This document shows, in pieces, positions 41,148-49,917 of a stretch of DNA of 64,000 bases (positions are counted from its first letter, which is position 1; every line of letters starts with the position of its first letter). Position numbers and translations under genes: made by a program. Below the pieces are notes generated by a model, which saw only the letters and a program-made list of their open reading frames with translations, searched no databases and was not told where the DNA came from. The DNA comes from Vavraia culicis subsp. floridensis (Eukaryota > Microsporidia > Pleistophoridae): assembly GCF_000192795.1 (NCBI RefSeq), contig NW_007360605.1, positions 10,485-74,484 on the forward strand, written 5' to 3'.

Positions 41148-41408
41148 ATGAAAATTATCTTTCAAGGCGTTGATCCATCAAAATTGCAGAGCCATACGCT
41201 TACGATAGCACCCAACACACAGGTAAACAACATACCTACGCTTATAGGGTATCTTAATGCTTATCATGATACACAAGCCTTCTTCAAGGATAATGTGCTA
41301 CCGCCTGGTATGATGTGCATTATTAATGGTGTTGATTCGTGTTGTGGGGATGGATGTGTTAGTGCAGGTGATGAGATTGTGTTTATTAATTCTTTGCACG
41401 GCGGGTGA
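41148..41408 (+). CDS. URM1: Ubiquitin-related modifier 1 (Urm1)
   Basis: 86 aa from ATG 41148. It has the beta-grasp ending of Urm1: LPPGMMCIINGVDSCC, then GDEIVFINSLHGG, where the last five residues match the family LHGG-COOH terminus used for thiocarboxylation. It is a little shorter than the usual ~100 aa. Urm1 is a sulfur carrier for 2-thiolation of wobble uridine in cytosolic tRNAs and a protein modifier; the known partners are the Uba4 activating enzyme and the Ncs2/Ncs6 thiolases, none of which lie in this window. The GG terminus is immediately followed by the stop, so no processing is needed. Convergent with the Arf-like gene across a low-complexity repeat. Confidence 0.88.
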   Translation: MKIIFQGVDPSKLQSHTLTIAPNTQVNNIPTLIGYLNAYHDTQAFFKDNVLPPGMMCIINGVDSCCGDGCVSAGDEIVFINSLHGG

Positions 41409-41640
41409 TATGAATGGGGTGAAGTGGTGGCGAAGTGGTAGAGTGGTGGTGAAGTGGTGAATTGGTAGAGTGGTGAATTGGTTGAATTGGTAGAGTGGTG
41501 AATTGGTTGAGTGGTGGTGAATTGGTTGAATTGGTAGAGTGGTGGTGAGGAACCTACGAAGTGGTGTGAAGTGGTGAAGTGGTGAAGAATCTACGAAGTG
41601 AAGTGGTGGTGAGGAACCTACGAAGTGCTCACCATAGCCA
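41409..41640. repeat. Degenerate GTGGTGAATTGG-type minisatellite
   Basis: Starting right after the Urm1 stop, ~230 bp is built of GTGGTGAA, TTGGTAGAGTGG and GTGGTGAGGAACCTACGAA words in varying order. It is strongly purine/T-biased, with almost no C on the plus strand. Confidence 0.85.
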
Positions 41641-41866
41641 CGCATTTTAAGTGAACGGTAAATTTTTGAATTAAGCAATCCTAGCAACGATCTATTCGTA
41701 ACATTCTTTACTGCTTGATGTACGTGGCGTGTTTCATAAAATTGTGTGGCTGAGCGTACTAAGTATTACATTTCTGGTCACAGCATTTTACCACATTCCT
41801 TTCATGTACACGATTATCCTGCCACCCACCCTACATCCTTACTACATATAAAAATCAATAACCGTT

Positions 41867-42343
41867 TTATTTACTCTTTCCGCTCAACATATCAGTCATC
41901 CATCGCAGTGCCTCATCAACTCCCTTCCACTCCTCAACATTGCACACAACCACCTTAACCCTATCACCCCAATCCTTCGCACTCTCAACCACACAGTCCC
42001 CAATATTTCTCGTATTGCACATCACAAGCACAACGTGCCGATCCATCCTATCCTTTAGCAATCTCTCCAGGTCCAGTTTATCCTCATCCACGTCAACGAT
42101 AAACACCACCCCATCGCTAAATCGCATATTAAGCGACCACAGTTCCTTGTCATGACATTCCACGTTGCACAGACTAACTTTCAATGAGTTTAGCGATGTC
42201 AAAGTTTCGAGGTGGCGTGCGTGCGTGTTGCGCTCTTTCGTGCTTTTTGTTAGTCGGGTGTACATCGTGTTTGTGCTCTTTGTGTCCGGGCCTAGCAGCG
42301 TTATTCGGGCCCTGCTCTGCTTTTTGCAGCATGATAGTGACAT
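41867..42343 (-). CDS. Degenerate Arf/Arl-like small GTPase
   Basis: 158 aa from the ATG at 42343, which has CCCCCC just upstream; a longer frame to 42634 exists, but its N-terminal hydrophobic stretch is A/T-coded and lacks the motif. The N-terminus (MSLSCCKKQSRARITLLGPDTKST) aligns with Arl proteins, yet the P-loop reads GPDTKST instead of GxxxxGK(S/T). Further family marks are FSDGVVFIVDV (the strand after switch II) and VVLVMCNTRN where NKxD is expected; the guanine-specificity Asp is missing. The C-terminus VDEALRWMTDML matches the terminal Arf helix. It may have lost nucleotide binding or be an SRP-receptor-beta-like relative. The stop codon is part of AAATAAA. Confidence 0.6.
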   Translation of the reverse strand: MSLSCCKKQSRARITLLGPDTKSTNTMYTRLTKSTKERNTHARHLETLTSLNSLKVSLCNVECHDKELWSLNMRFSDGVVFIVDVDEDKLDLERLLKDRMDRHVVLVMCNTRNIGDCVVESAKDWGDRVKVVVCNVEEWKGVDEALRWMTDMLSGKSK

Positions 42344-42345
42344 AA

Positions 42346-42351
42346 GGGGGG
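42346..42351 (-). promoter_or_regulatory. CCC start-proximal motif
   Basis: Six Cs two bases before the ATG of the Arf-like gene on the minus strand; it decides the start. Confidence 0.6.
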
Positions 42352-43086
42352 TAAGTACGTAAAACTTATGGAGTGGTGTGGTAAAGGAAGGTGCCATTTT
42401 TGCTGTTATGGAGTGAAGTGGAGCAAAAATAATTGCGGGATTGCTAGATGTGATGGTGTTATGTGAGTTATAACGTGCTTTAATTGCATGGTGCGTGGTG
42501 TGGGAAGGTAGCATGAGCAAGGAACAAAACATTGAAACAATAAATGAGAACAAATAGTAATTAAAAGGGAAATAATATTTAAATACAACAAATAATTTAA
42601 TAATAAGTAAAATAATAATAAGTAAATACAACAAATAATTTAATAAGTAAGTAAAATAAAATGGTATTCAAATACAACAAATTCAACAATAAATAAAATA
42701 ATTAGTAAATACAACAATAAGAAATTATGTAGTGAAAATGGAAATATAAAAAATAAATGAAATAATACACAACAAATGTAAGAATGTAAAATAGGAAATG
42801 AATAGGAGGTAAAAATATGAATTAGATATAAATAGCATAGATGTGCATAAAAGTGTAGTAATGCATTACTAACAATATCATTGTTTATTACCAGCACGCA
42901 TACAAATAACCTATCAAAATAAGGAAGAATCATTCTTGTACCATTTAATTACAAATACGTGTTAAAAAGATGGTTTAGTGCATAAATATGCATAAGAAAG
43001 GAGTACGGTACGATAAAGCAGTGATACGTGCATTATAAGGAAGTGACAGGCGGAATGATTGAACGATAAAGAAGGAAACGGATGAT

Positions 43087-43462
43087 CTAACAGAGTAGAT
43101 GTAGAGTAGATGAGGAGTAGGGGAGGAGGAAAGATGAGGAGGAATGATGAGGAGGAATGATGAGGAGTAGATGATGAGGAGTAGATGATGAGGAGTAGAT
43201 GATGAGTAAAGATGAGGAGGAATGATGAGGAGGAATGATGAGGAGGAATGATGAGGAGGAATGATGAGGAGGAATGATGAGGAGGAATGATGAGGAGGAA
43301 TGATGAGGAGGAATGATGAGGAGGAAAGATGTAGAGTAGATGAGGAGTAGAAGAGGAGGAATGATGAGGAGGAATGATGAGGAGGAATGATGAGGAGGAA
43401 TGATGAGGAGGAATGATGAGGAGGAAAGATGAGGAGGAAAGATGAGGAGGAAAGATGAGGAG
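43087..43462. repeat. 13-bp purine minisatellite (GATGAGGAGGAAT)
   Basis: More than 20 units of GATGAGGAGGAAT with variants GATGAGGAGTA and GATGTAGAGTA. The plus strand is nearly all G/A with T at unit edges. It lies in the divergent gap before the gene at 43572. Confidence 0.9.
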
Positions 43463-43571
43463 TAACACTACTAGTAACACTACTATTACTCTACTACTCC
43501 TTCAATCACTTCATATCCTCCCCAATCCTAAACCATTATTTACTCACCCCTCGTACCCCATCAACACCAAA

Positions 43572-44777
43572 ATGCTACGCAATCTCATAATCAGCCCGTA
43601 CCTCATCCCTTTAATCTTCTCATTCCTCATTCTTACAAAGATCTACAGCACCATAAATTTTGGTAGCCGTTGCTACGAGTACACCACGAACAGCGTGTTT
43701 ATAAAGCGAGAGGGTGATGAACTGGTGGTATTAGGCGATGGGTGGACACATACGGTTGGTGCATGGTATTTTGATGTTTTGTACGTTTTGTATGTGCTGG
43801 GAGTGCGTGATGATACAGCTGGGAGTGTTGATACGTTTTTGAGCAGCGTAGGTGTTATTGGCGGTAAGGAAGGTATTATCGGTGCTGGTGGTACCGATAA
43901 TAATATTGAAACGAGTGCGAACGGTAGTGTTAACACACCGTACTTACCAAACCTTTCACCATTCGCTAAGTTTCTTGCCATCACCGTGCTGTGCAAATCC
44001 TTTCCATTCAAAATATCGTTTACCACCCATCACCTGCTCATGTACACCTTAACCTCTGCATACGTACCGTTCCGTATTTACACTCTGCGCAGTGCACATG
44101 GCGGTACACGTGCACGTAACTTGGATGAGGTAGTGAAAGAGGTGTACGATAGAATTGATGTGCTGAAGTATGCTGATGAGTGCACGGTTGATAGCTTGGG
44201 AGTGTTTGTTAAGTACGGGTATTTGGATGATAAGGTGATATACGTGTGTGATGGTGATATTGTGGTATTTGACTGTAATGAGGATGGTGATGAGGATGGT
44301 GATGAGGATGGTGATGAGGATGGTGATGAGGATGGTGATGAGGATGGTAATGAGGATGGTGATGAGGATGGTGATGAAGAAGATAAGAACGAGAAAAGTA
44401 ATGAGGATGGTAAGAACGAGAGGGAGGGTAGCACTAAGAATGGTAAAACTAGAAATGGTATGAGCGGTAAAATCTACAATCATAAAACTAAGAACGTAAA
44501 GATCAATACGTGTAGTACAACACGTACCCGTATTAAAATCCATATACGGTGCAAAGAAGCATCAAAGTCTCTTCTCATACTACGTAAGCGTAAGAATACG
44601 TTGTTCGTACGCACAGTGGTAAGTGGTACGGTTGTAAAGAAAGTACCACAATATACGGATGAGAGATGGCGTACGTACTGTGATAGCATTGAGGGGTGCT
44701 GTGATGTACTGAAGAGGTGCGGAGAGGAGAATGAGGGCGTTATGTATTTAAGAATGATTGGGGTAATAGAAGGGTAA
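43572..44777 (+). CDS. Membrane-anchored protein with DEDG repeat, unknown
   Basis: 401 aa from ATG 43572 (ACCCC ~16 nt upstream; an earlier start at 43455 lies inside low-complexity sequence). The N-terminus holds one membrane span (LIISPYLIPLIFSFLILTKIY, residues 5-25). The middle is beta-rich with hydrophobic strands (WYFDVLYVLYVLGV, ~78-91; LHHLLMYTLTSAYVPF-type, ~155). Residues ~236-275 are a DGDEDG repeat coded by GATGAGGATGGT units. The C-terminal part is Lys/Asn/Thr-rich, then has CEGCCDVLKRCGEE-like cysteines. An N-terminal anchor with the bulk outside could be lumenal or cytosolic. Family unknown. Confidence 0.65.
   Translation: MLRNLIISPYLIPLIFSFLILTKIYSTINFGSRCYEYTTNSVFIKREGDELVVLGDGWTHTVGAWYFDVLYVLYVLGVRDDTAGSVDTFLSSVGVIGGKEGIIGAGGTDNNIETSANGSVNTPYLPNLSPFAKFLAITVLCKSFPFKISFTTHHLLMYTLTSAYVPFRIYTLRSAHGGTRARNLDEVVKEVYDRIDVLKYADECTVDSLGVFVKYGYLDDKVIYVCDGDIVVFDCNEDGDEDGDEDGDEDGDEDGDEDGNEDGDEDGDEEDKNEKSNEDGKNEREGSTKNGKTRNGMSGKIYNHKTKNVKINTCSTTRTRIKIHIRCKEASKSLLILRKRKNTLFVRTVVSGTVVKKVPQYTDERWRTYCDSIEGCCDVLKRCGEENEGVMYLRMIGVIEG
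44278..44377. repeat. 12-bp coding repeat GATGAGGATGGT (DEDG)
   Basis: About eight units in the frame of the 43572 gene, with one GGTAAT variant. It is close kin in sequence to the GATGAGGAGGAAT minisatellite ~1 kb upstream. Confidence 0.9.
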
Positions 44778-44792
44778 ATTTGGTGGTAACGT

Positions 44793-45062
44793 GGTATTGG
44801 TATTGGTATTGGTATTGGTATTGGTATTGGTATTGGTATTGGTATTGGTATTGGTATTGGTATTGGTATTGGTATTGGTATTGGTATTGGTATTGGTATT
44901 GGTATTGGTATTGGTATTGGTATTGGTATTGGTATTGGTATTGGTATTGGTATTGGTATTGGTATTGGTATTGGTATTGGTATTGGTATTGGTATTGGTA
45001 TTGGTATTGGTATTGGTATTGGTATTGGTATTGGTATTGGTATTGGTATTGGTATTGGTATT
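44793..45062. repeat. Perfect hexanucleotide microsatellite (GGTATT)n, about 45 copies
   Basis: 270 bp of uninterrupted GGTATT lies between the stop of the 43572 gene and the RPAC1 start. It is open in several frames on both strands (YWYW, VLVL, NTNT, IPIP), none of which I accept as coding. A 16-bp palindrome AATAACAATTGTTATT (45066-45081) follows it directly. Confidence 0.97.
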
Positions 45063-45175
45063 ATCAATAACAATTGTTATTATCAATTATCATTACCAAT
45101 TGCTGTGCTGTTACTGCCCTTAGTGCCACACGGTACGTTCCCCATTTTTTAGTGCCCCTCTTCAACCCCATAAAA

Positions 45176-46090
45176 ATGAACGGTTCAAAAATACGCATAA
45201 AAATAAACGAGCACACTCCCACATCACTCCAACTCACAGTATCAAACGCTCCCTTACCGTTCTTAAACGCTCTACGCCGTGTTATTTTGGAGGAAGTACC
45301 TGCTGTTGCCATATCAAAGGTACTGTTCCATAAATACGTGGGAGTGCTACCTGAAGAGGTACTGGCGCACCGTCTTGGTCTTGTACCCGTGTTTTGCGAT
45401 GCTCTGCTCCTGAGCAGTAGCGAGGAGATGGTGAGGAGTAGCTGTGTTAGGATGAGGATAAGGAAGGAGGGGAGTGATGGGGGTGTATGGGTGAGAAGTG
45501 ATGATATTGAGGTTGTACATTTTGATAGTGGACGTAGGATTAGTAGCTGGTCACGTGCTATGAGTGAGGACCGGATTGGTGATGAAGAGAGAAGTGATGA
45601 AGAGAGAAATGATGCTATTGATGGTACAAATAACAGCTCTCCAATGATAAAACAAGGCGTACTAATCACTAAACTAGGCCCTAACCAACACCTAGATGTA
45701 GAAATGTACGCCACAAAGGGTACAGCCAAAGAACATGCGAAGTACAGCACCGTAAACATTTGCTACTACCGCATGCACCCCATCCTAACACTCACCCGCT
45801 CCTTTAAGAACGATGATGCTCATCTTCTCAGAAAACGGTTCAAGAACGGTGTGATAGGCATACGTAAGAATGGTAAAGACGAGGAAGCATACGTGGTTGA
45901 TGACAGGGATGTAATTGATGCAGAGAATGTTGAAGGAGTGTGTGTGGAGAAGGATGAGCACCGTGTGCTTTTCTATGTTGAAACTGAATTTGTTGATCCT
46001 TGGGAGGTGGTGAAGAGAGGATTGTATGTGCTTGTGGAGAAGGGCAAGGCATTGAGAAGGGATGTAAGGACATATGTGGATGGAGTATGA
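45176..46090 (+). CDS. RPC40: RNA polymerase I/III subunit AC40 (RPAC1)
   Basis: 304 aa; start at ATG 45176 with ACCCC ~10 nt upstream. The alpha-subunit-like dimerisation core is clear: NAPLPFLNALRRVILEEVPAVAI (20-43), VLPEEVLAHRLGLVPV, GTAKEHAKYSTVNICYYRMHP. The HRLGLVP and KEHAKxS motifs belong to the AC40/RPB3 family; the C-terminal layout (VVDDRDVIDAE...HRVLFYVETEFVDPWEVVKRGLYVL) points to AC40, shared by Pol I and Pol III, where it pairs with AC19. The usual family length is ~335-345 aa. A Ser/Asp/Glu-rich stretch (SSWSRAMSEDRIGDEERSDEERND-type, ~125-150) replaces a folded loop and carries GATGAAGAGAGAA repeats in DNA. Confidence 0.88.
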   Translation: MNGSKIRIKINEHTPTSLQLTVSNAPLPFLNALRRVILEEVPAVAISKVLFHKYVGVLPEEVLAHRLGLVPVFCDALLLSSSEEMVRSSCVRMRIRKEGSDGGVWVRSDDIEVVHFDSGRRISSWSRAMSEDRIGDEERSDEERNDAIDGTNNSSPMIKQGVLITKLGPNQHLDVEMYATKGTAKEHAKYSTVNICYYRMHPILTLTRSFKNDDAHLLRKRFKNGVIGIRKNGKDEEAYVVDDRDVIDAENVEGVCVEKDEHRVLFYVETEFVDPWEVVKRGLYVLVEKGKALRRDVRTYVDGV

Positions 46091-46479
46091 GAAATGGAGT
46101 ATGAGAAATGATGAGTGAGAAATGGAGAGTGAAATGGAGAGTGAAATGATGAGTGAGAAATGGTGAGTGAAATGGTGAGTGAAATGATGAGTGAGAAATG
46201 GTGAGTGAAATGGTGAGTAACAAATACCGATCATAGAATAGTAGTTTGGAAGTGCCTCTCTCTTACTGACAAAGAACCCTTTGAGCAGGTTAAAACACAC
46301 AAAAAAGTATTTAAAGAATAAAAGAACCTAAAGCTAACACGAGCACAGATAAACAATCGAAACTACCTATGAGGTGATCAAACATAGATAAATTAATAAA
46401 AGGTATCTTACGACGTGTTATACTTTGCGTTATCAAGAAAAGGCAGCGTGTAGTACCTTTGGTGCACACATATATGCAT
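46091..46479. other. Convergent intergenic region with GAGAAATGGAGTAT repeats
   Basis: 46090-46220 consists of repeated GAGAAATG, GAGAGTGAAATG and GATGAGTGA words, purine-rich on the plus strand. The remainder is A/T-rich. No gene seen. Confidence 0.6.
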
Positions 46480-48747
46480 TTAGAACCCTAAAGGTGCATC
46501 TTTTTTACCATTTTTGTTCACATTCTCATTTTTTTTACATTTTTTATGCCGCCGTTCATCTTGCTTTGATTCATAGCCATTTTTATAATCATCTTTCTTA
46601 TAATCATCTTTCTTATAATCATCATTTCTTCCCTCTTCCTCATTTTTTCCCTCTTTCTCATTTCTTCCCTCTTCCAAACAATCATACAATTTAGAATGTA
46701 CCTTTCGTCGTACTTCCTTTTTCTCTCTGTACTTCTTGTACAGCACATACAAATCCTTTATAATCAGCTTACCACCCTTCCTTTTTTTCCTACACATTCT
46801 TCGTATGATACGTGCGTTACCTGCATAAACAACCTTGTCAGATGGTACGGTGGAGGGGTCCTTAAAGAAATGGTTTATGGTAACGGGGACAGATGCATTA
46901 ACAGTATTTATGCTAGGTTGTTTATGCTTTCCTTCCACTTCTTCAATCTCACCTCTCTTCTCACCTCTCCTCTCACCTCTCCTCTCACCTCTCCTCTCAC
47001 CTCTCCTCTCACCTCTCCTCTCACCTCTCCTCTCACCTCTCTTCTCATCACCATTCTCACCTCTCTTCTCATCACCATTCTCACCTCTCTTCTCATCACC
47101 ATTCTCACCTCTCCTCTCATCACTTCCTAATTCTTCCTCTTCCTTCTCCATAACCAAACCATGTCCTACAAACGAATAAACTCCCTCCCTCATCACAAAG
47201 TGATAAACATCTCCATCCGTACAAAACCCTTCAAACCCTTCCATCTCATACCGCACACTCCCACAGTACATCACGTCCTGCCTCTCAAAGAACAGAAACC
47301 TTCCCTCCCAGCTGTACAAAATAACGAACCGGTCGTTCACTTGCAGGCGGGCCTTCTCCATTTCGTACTCCACAGCCATAACGGTGTGATCCATGCCCAG
47401 CACGTACAACACGTTAGACGTGATGAAGAACAGCGTGCCATCACGTGCACGTACTTCCTGTATCCTGGTAGGAGAGCCCATCACGTGCATGCACTCACCG
47501 GTGCGCACGTTCAGCACGTACACATCGTTGCTTGTGCACACGTACAGCTCACGCGGGTGCACCGTGCTGTGCACACGCACATTTTCTGTGAAGAAGTGCT
47601 CGTGCACTTTTTTGCCATTGCTGTACACGCTGAGGTGCCCGCGGTGCGCCACCACGAGCTCATCAACCGTATTTATGCACACAGAGGTACTCGGCGTATA
47701 AAATACTTGGTTGGTGCGCAGCTCTGCAACAGCGTGCCGTGTGCACGCATAGATGAAACTGCGCTCGGCTGTGATGCTATGCGCATGATCGCTTAGCTTT
47801 ATGCGTTCGTACGTGCCTTTGAGGTAGCAGTGCAGCAACGTGCCATCGTACGAGAACAGCACGCCCTGATCGCGCAGTGCCACGACATGCCTGAGCACGC
47901 GTCTTCTATCATCGGTGTGCTTGTGCTTAGCATTCCTGCACCACTTCGTGCACAGTGCATGTTTTGATTTGTTGTGCCCACGGTAATCCATCGGTGCTAT
48001 GCCTCGTTTTATGCGCTTATCCACCGCACCACACTGACAGTCACTGCTTGTGCCCGTACTGTTTTTCTTATTTATGCCAATGTGAATATCAGAATGATTA
48101 TTTATGCCGTTTTTGTTTATGCTGCTATCTTCTACGTTACTGTAATTAGTGCCTTTATCTCCCAAGTTATCTCCCACACCCTCATCTCCCAAGTTATCTC
48201 CCACACCCTCATCTCCCAAGTTATCTCCCACACCCTCATCTCCCAAGTTATCTCCCACACCCTCATCTCCCAAGTTCTCATCTCCCACGCCCTCATCTCC
48301 CAAGTTCTCATCTCCCACGCCCTCATCTCCTATTCCATTGCTATTCTTACACACAGCCTCCTCCTTATTATTGTTTATGTTCGTACTACCAGTATTTAAG
48401 CAAGCAATCTTGTTTATGCTCTCGCTCCTCGGATCGCTATCTAAACCTGCATTCTTGTTCATGCACATATCAGAACTCATAGTATTTTTGATATTTTTAT
48501 TGTTTGCACAGCCACACTCCTTATGAGTGCACTTCTCAGCACCGCACCCATCAGACGTGCCCTCTCCGCGTTTTAACTTCTCCTCCATTCTTCTTACGAA
48601 TCTTTTACAGTCCTGATCAACGAAGAAATCGGGAATGTTTGTGGCACGTTTAAAAACAAAACGGCCGTTGTATTTGATTGGTGTGAGGAAGTGGCGGCAT
48701 TGACGAGGTACGAATGGCTTGTGGACCGGTTCTAGCTGTATTGGCAT
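46480..48747 (-). CDS. Probable beta-propeller protein with charged low-complexity insertions, unknown
   Basis: 755 aa from ATG 48747, chosen because CCCC lies just before it and after the earlier ATG at 48759. The N-terminal ~65 residues contain FVPRQCRHFLTPIKYNGRFVFKR. Next is a Gly/Asp/Asn repeat (GDEGVGDNLG units, ~155-200). Residues ~275-520 alternate strands as in a WD40-like propeller (VLFSYDGTLLHCYLKG, FIYACTRHAVAEL, LYVCTSNDVYVLNVRTGECMHVMG, LFFITSNVLYVLG). Then RRGE and GENGDEKR repeats (~560-625) and a Lys-rich tail with RIIRRMCRKKRKGGK. The basic tail suggests a nuclear or nucleolar location; U3/SSU processome proteins have this layout, but I cannot name one. Repeats are coded by 12-, 24- and 27-bp units. 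Confidence 0.6.
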   Translation of the reverse strand: MPIQLEPVHKPFVPRQCRHFLTPIKYNGRFVFKRATNIPDFFVDQDCKRFVRRMEEKLKRGEGTSDGCGAEKCTHKECGCANNKNIKNTMSSDMCMNKNAGLDSDPRSESINKIACLNTGSTNINNNKEEAVCKNSNGIGDEGVGDENLGDEGVGDENLGDEGVGDNLGDEGVGDNLGDEGVGDNLGDEGVGDNLGDKGTNYSNVEDSSINKNGINNHSDIHIGINKKNSTGTSSDCQCGAVDKRIKRGIAPMDYRGHNKSKHALCTKWCRNAKHKHTDDRRRVLRHVVALRDQGVLFSYDGTLLHCYLKGTYERIKLSDHAHSITAERSFIYACTRHAVAELRTNQVFYTPSTSVCINTVDELVVAHRGHLSVYSNGKKVHEHFFTENVRVHSTVHPRELYVCTSNDVYVLNVRTGECMHVMGSPTRIQEVRARDGTLFFITSNVLYVLGMDHTVMAVEYEMEKARLQVNDRFVILYSWEGRFLFFERQDVMYCGSVRYEMEGFEGFCTDGDVYHFVMREGVYSFVGHGLVMEKEEEELGSDERRGENGDEKRGENGDEKRGENGDEKRGERRGERRGERRGERRGERRGERRGEKRGEIEEVEGKHKQPSINTVNASVPVTINHFFKDPSTVPSDKVVYAGNARIIRRMCRKKRKGGKLIIKDLYVLYKKYREKKEVRRKVHSKLYDCLEEGRNEKEGKNEEEGRNDDYKKDDYKKDDYKNGYESKQDERRHKKCKKNENVNKNGKKDAPLGF
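46950..47125. repeat. Coding repeats RRGE (12 bp) and GENGDEKR (24 bp)
   Basis: CTCACCTCTCCT units and CTCACCTCTCTTCTCATCACCATT units run back to back within the propeller-like gene, on the minus coding strand. Confidence 0.9.
48150..48330. repeat. 27-bp coding repeat (GDEGVGDNL units)
   Basis: GTTATCTCCCACACCCTCATCTCCCAA recurs about four times with a 30-bp variant (GTTCTCATCTCCCACGCC...) at the N-terminal coding side. Confidence 0.9.
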
Positions 48748-48750
48748 GGA

Positions 48751-48754
48751 GGGG
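48751..48754 (-). promoter_or_regulatory. CCC start-proximal motif
   Basis: CCCC on the minus strand lies between two in-frame ATGs (48759 and 48747). It supports the second as the start. Confidence 0.5.
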
Positions 48755-49710
48755 TACATTTTTGGTGTTGTTGTTGGTGGCGGTGAGATGCTTGGTGAGA
48801 AAGGGTAAGTAATCGCTTTTTACCAGAAGTACGTTTGTTCATCTCCTTGTACCGCACGATCTGAACACACGCATTTTTATGGACCAATAAGACTGACCAT
48901 GGACATCGGTCTTTAGTTCACGGGTAAATCAGTGCGAAAGCTTGTTAACGCCTATTGCATCATCACTACAACAGAAAGGTGTACTACAACTGTGGTAGTG
49001 ATCTTAGCACACAACCTGTGAATTGCATGGCCCTCACAGGAACACCTCAAGAACTTTTCTTGCTGAGACGAGCAGTGAACATGCCATACAGTCCACCTCT
49101 GTAGGTTGCACAGGAAATAGAACAGATTTGATTAAAAGCATTTTGATGGGTGCTTACGTGTGATGACCGGTCTCATCCCATGGTATACACCGATCGTCTT
49201 CCTTTCTTGCCCGTATTACCACGTTTATGTTAAGACAGGATGGTAAAGGTATGCAGAGGTATATGTGGTTATCTACATTGGTGAAAGGCTGCTTTTTAGG
49301 GCACATTCCGTGTCTTCTACCTCAAATATTTTGTTTAAGCGAAAGTATACCGTTGAGATGCGCTCGCACAGTGTCACCACGTATGAAAATAGCTACGATG
49401 TATTCGTCGTTATTTCTATCAAACGCTACGTATGATACGGTATCGGTCATCGGTTGCAAAGATCTATCTCGCTGTCCTTTAAACGATAGTCCCGGGCCAA
49501 CCGTTTTACATCGCGTGTGTTTTATTTTCTTAAAGGAGCATATTTTATCCTTTCTAAGCTATTTATTGTGGTTTGATATGTTTGTGTAGCGTAGTGGTAC
49601 GAAGTAAAAATGTTTTTTGTAGAAATGCTGATTATGAAAGTGCCTTTACTATGCATCTTAGCATGGTAAGATAATTGAACAAAAACAGAACATAAAAATG
49701 GCTTGAACGT
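48755..49710. other. Intergenic stretch
   Basis: One 120-codon chance frame (49227-49589, +) with no family features; it has no CCC motif and begins inside a low-confidence region. Nothing supported. Confidence 0.45.
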
Positions 49711-49917
49711 TTAATTAAATCTGCTAACTTTTGTTGTATCCACCATTTTGCCATGCACTACGTAGCTTCCTCTTTTTTTCTTTCGTCTCCTGATACACCA
49801 AACAAAAAGGAAAACCAAAAGGAATAAAAACGGAACTGCACAAACTCCTACAATGAGGGCAGCGTTACCCGAAACTGGTTCATGTGCTAGGTTCAATCGG
49901 TGCGAGGATGGGAACAT
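49711..49917 (-). CDS. Membrane anchor and tail of a frame-broken surface protein
   Basis: The last ~68 codons of this frame encode NLAHEPVSGN, a strong membrane span (ALIVGVCAVPFLFLLVFLFVWCI), a basic stop-transfer RRRKKKR and a short tail. Upstream this frame becomes meaningless, and its sense continues in the +1-shifted frame of the next feature, which ends at 49880 inside the overlap. A single-base indel in a short overlap, a programmed frameshift or an unseen splice could join the two. Confidence 0.55.
   Translation of the reverse strand: MFPSSHRLNLAHEPVSGNAALIVGVCAVPFLFLLVFLFVWCIRRRKKKRGSYVVHGKMVDTTKVSRFN

Larger units (their letters stand above)
42344..43571. other. Divergent intergenic region rich in A/T and G/A repeats
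   Basis: From ~42540 to 42830 it is AT-rich with repeated AATAATAAGTAAATACAAC words. From ~43086 to 43460 it is the GATGAGGAGGAAT minisatellite. No gene seen. Confidence 0.55.

Noticed and set aside
42344..42634. Hydrophobic N-terminal extension of the Arf-like gene as an SRP-receptor-beta membrane anchor
   Set aside because: The extension is coded by AT-rich repeat DNA, and the start with six Cs at 42343 gives the correct Arl N-terminus; kept only as an alternative.
43087..43462. CRISPR-like direct repeats
   Set aside because: Units are contiguous with no spacers; it is a minisatellite in a eukaryote.
44480..45123. Long ORFs translating to YWYW, VLVL, NTNT, IPIP
   Set aside because: They are products of the GGTATT array in different frames; none has a non-repeat domain of sense.
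45074..45175. Upstream start for RPAC1 at 45074
   Set aside because: It uses non-conserved sequence next to the microsatellite; ATG 45176 has the CCC motif and begins the conserved N-terminus.
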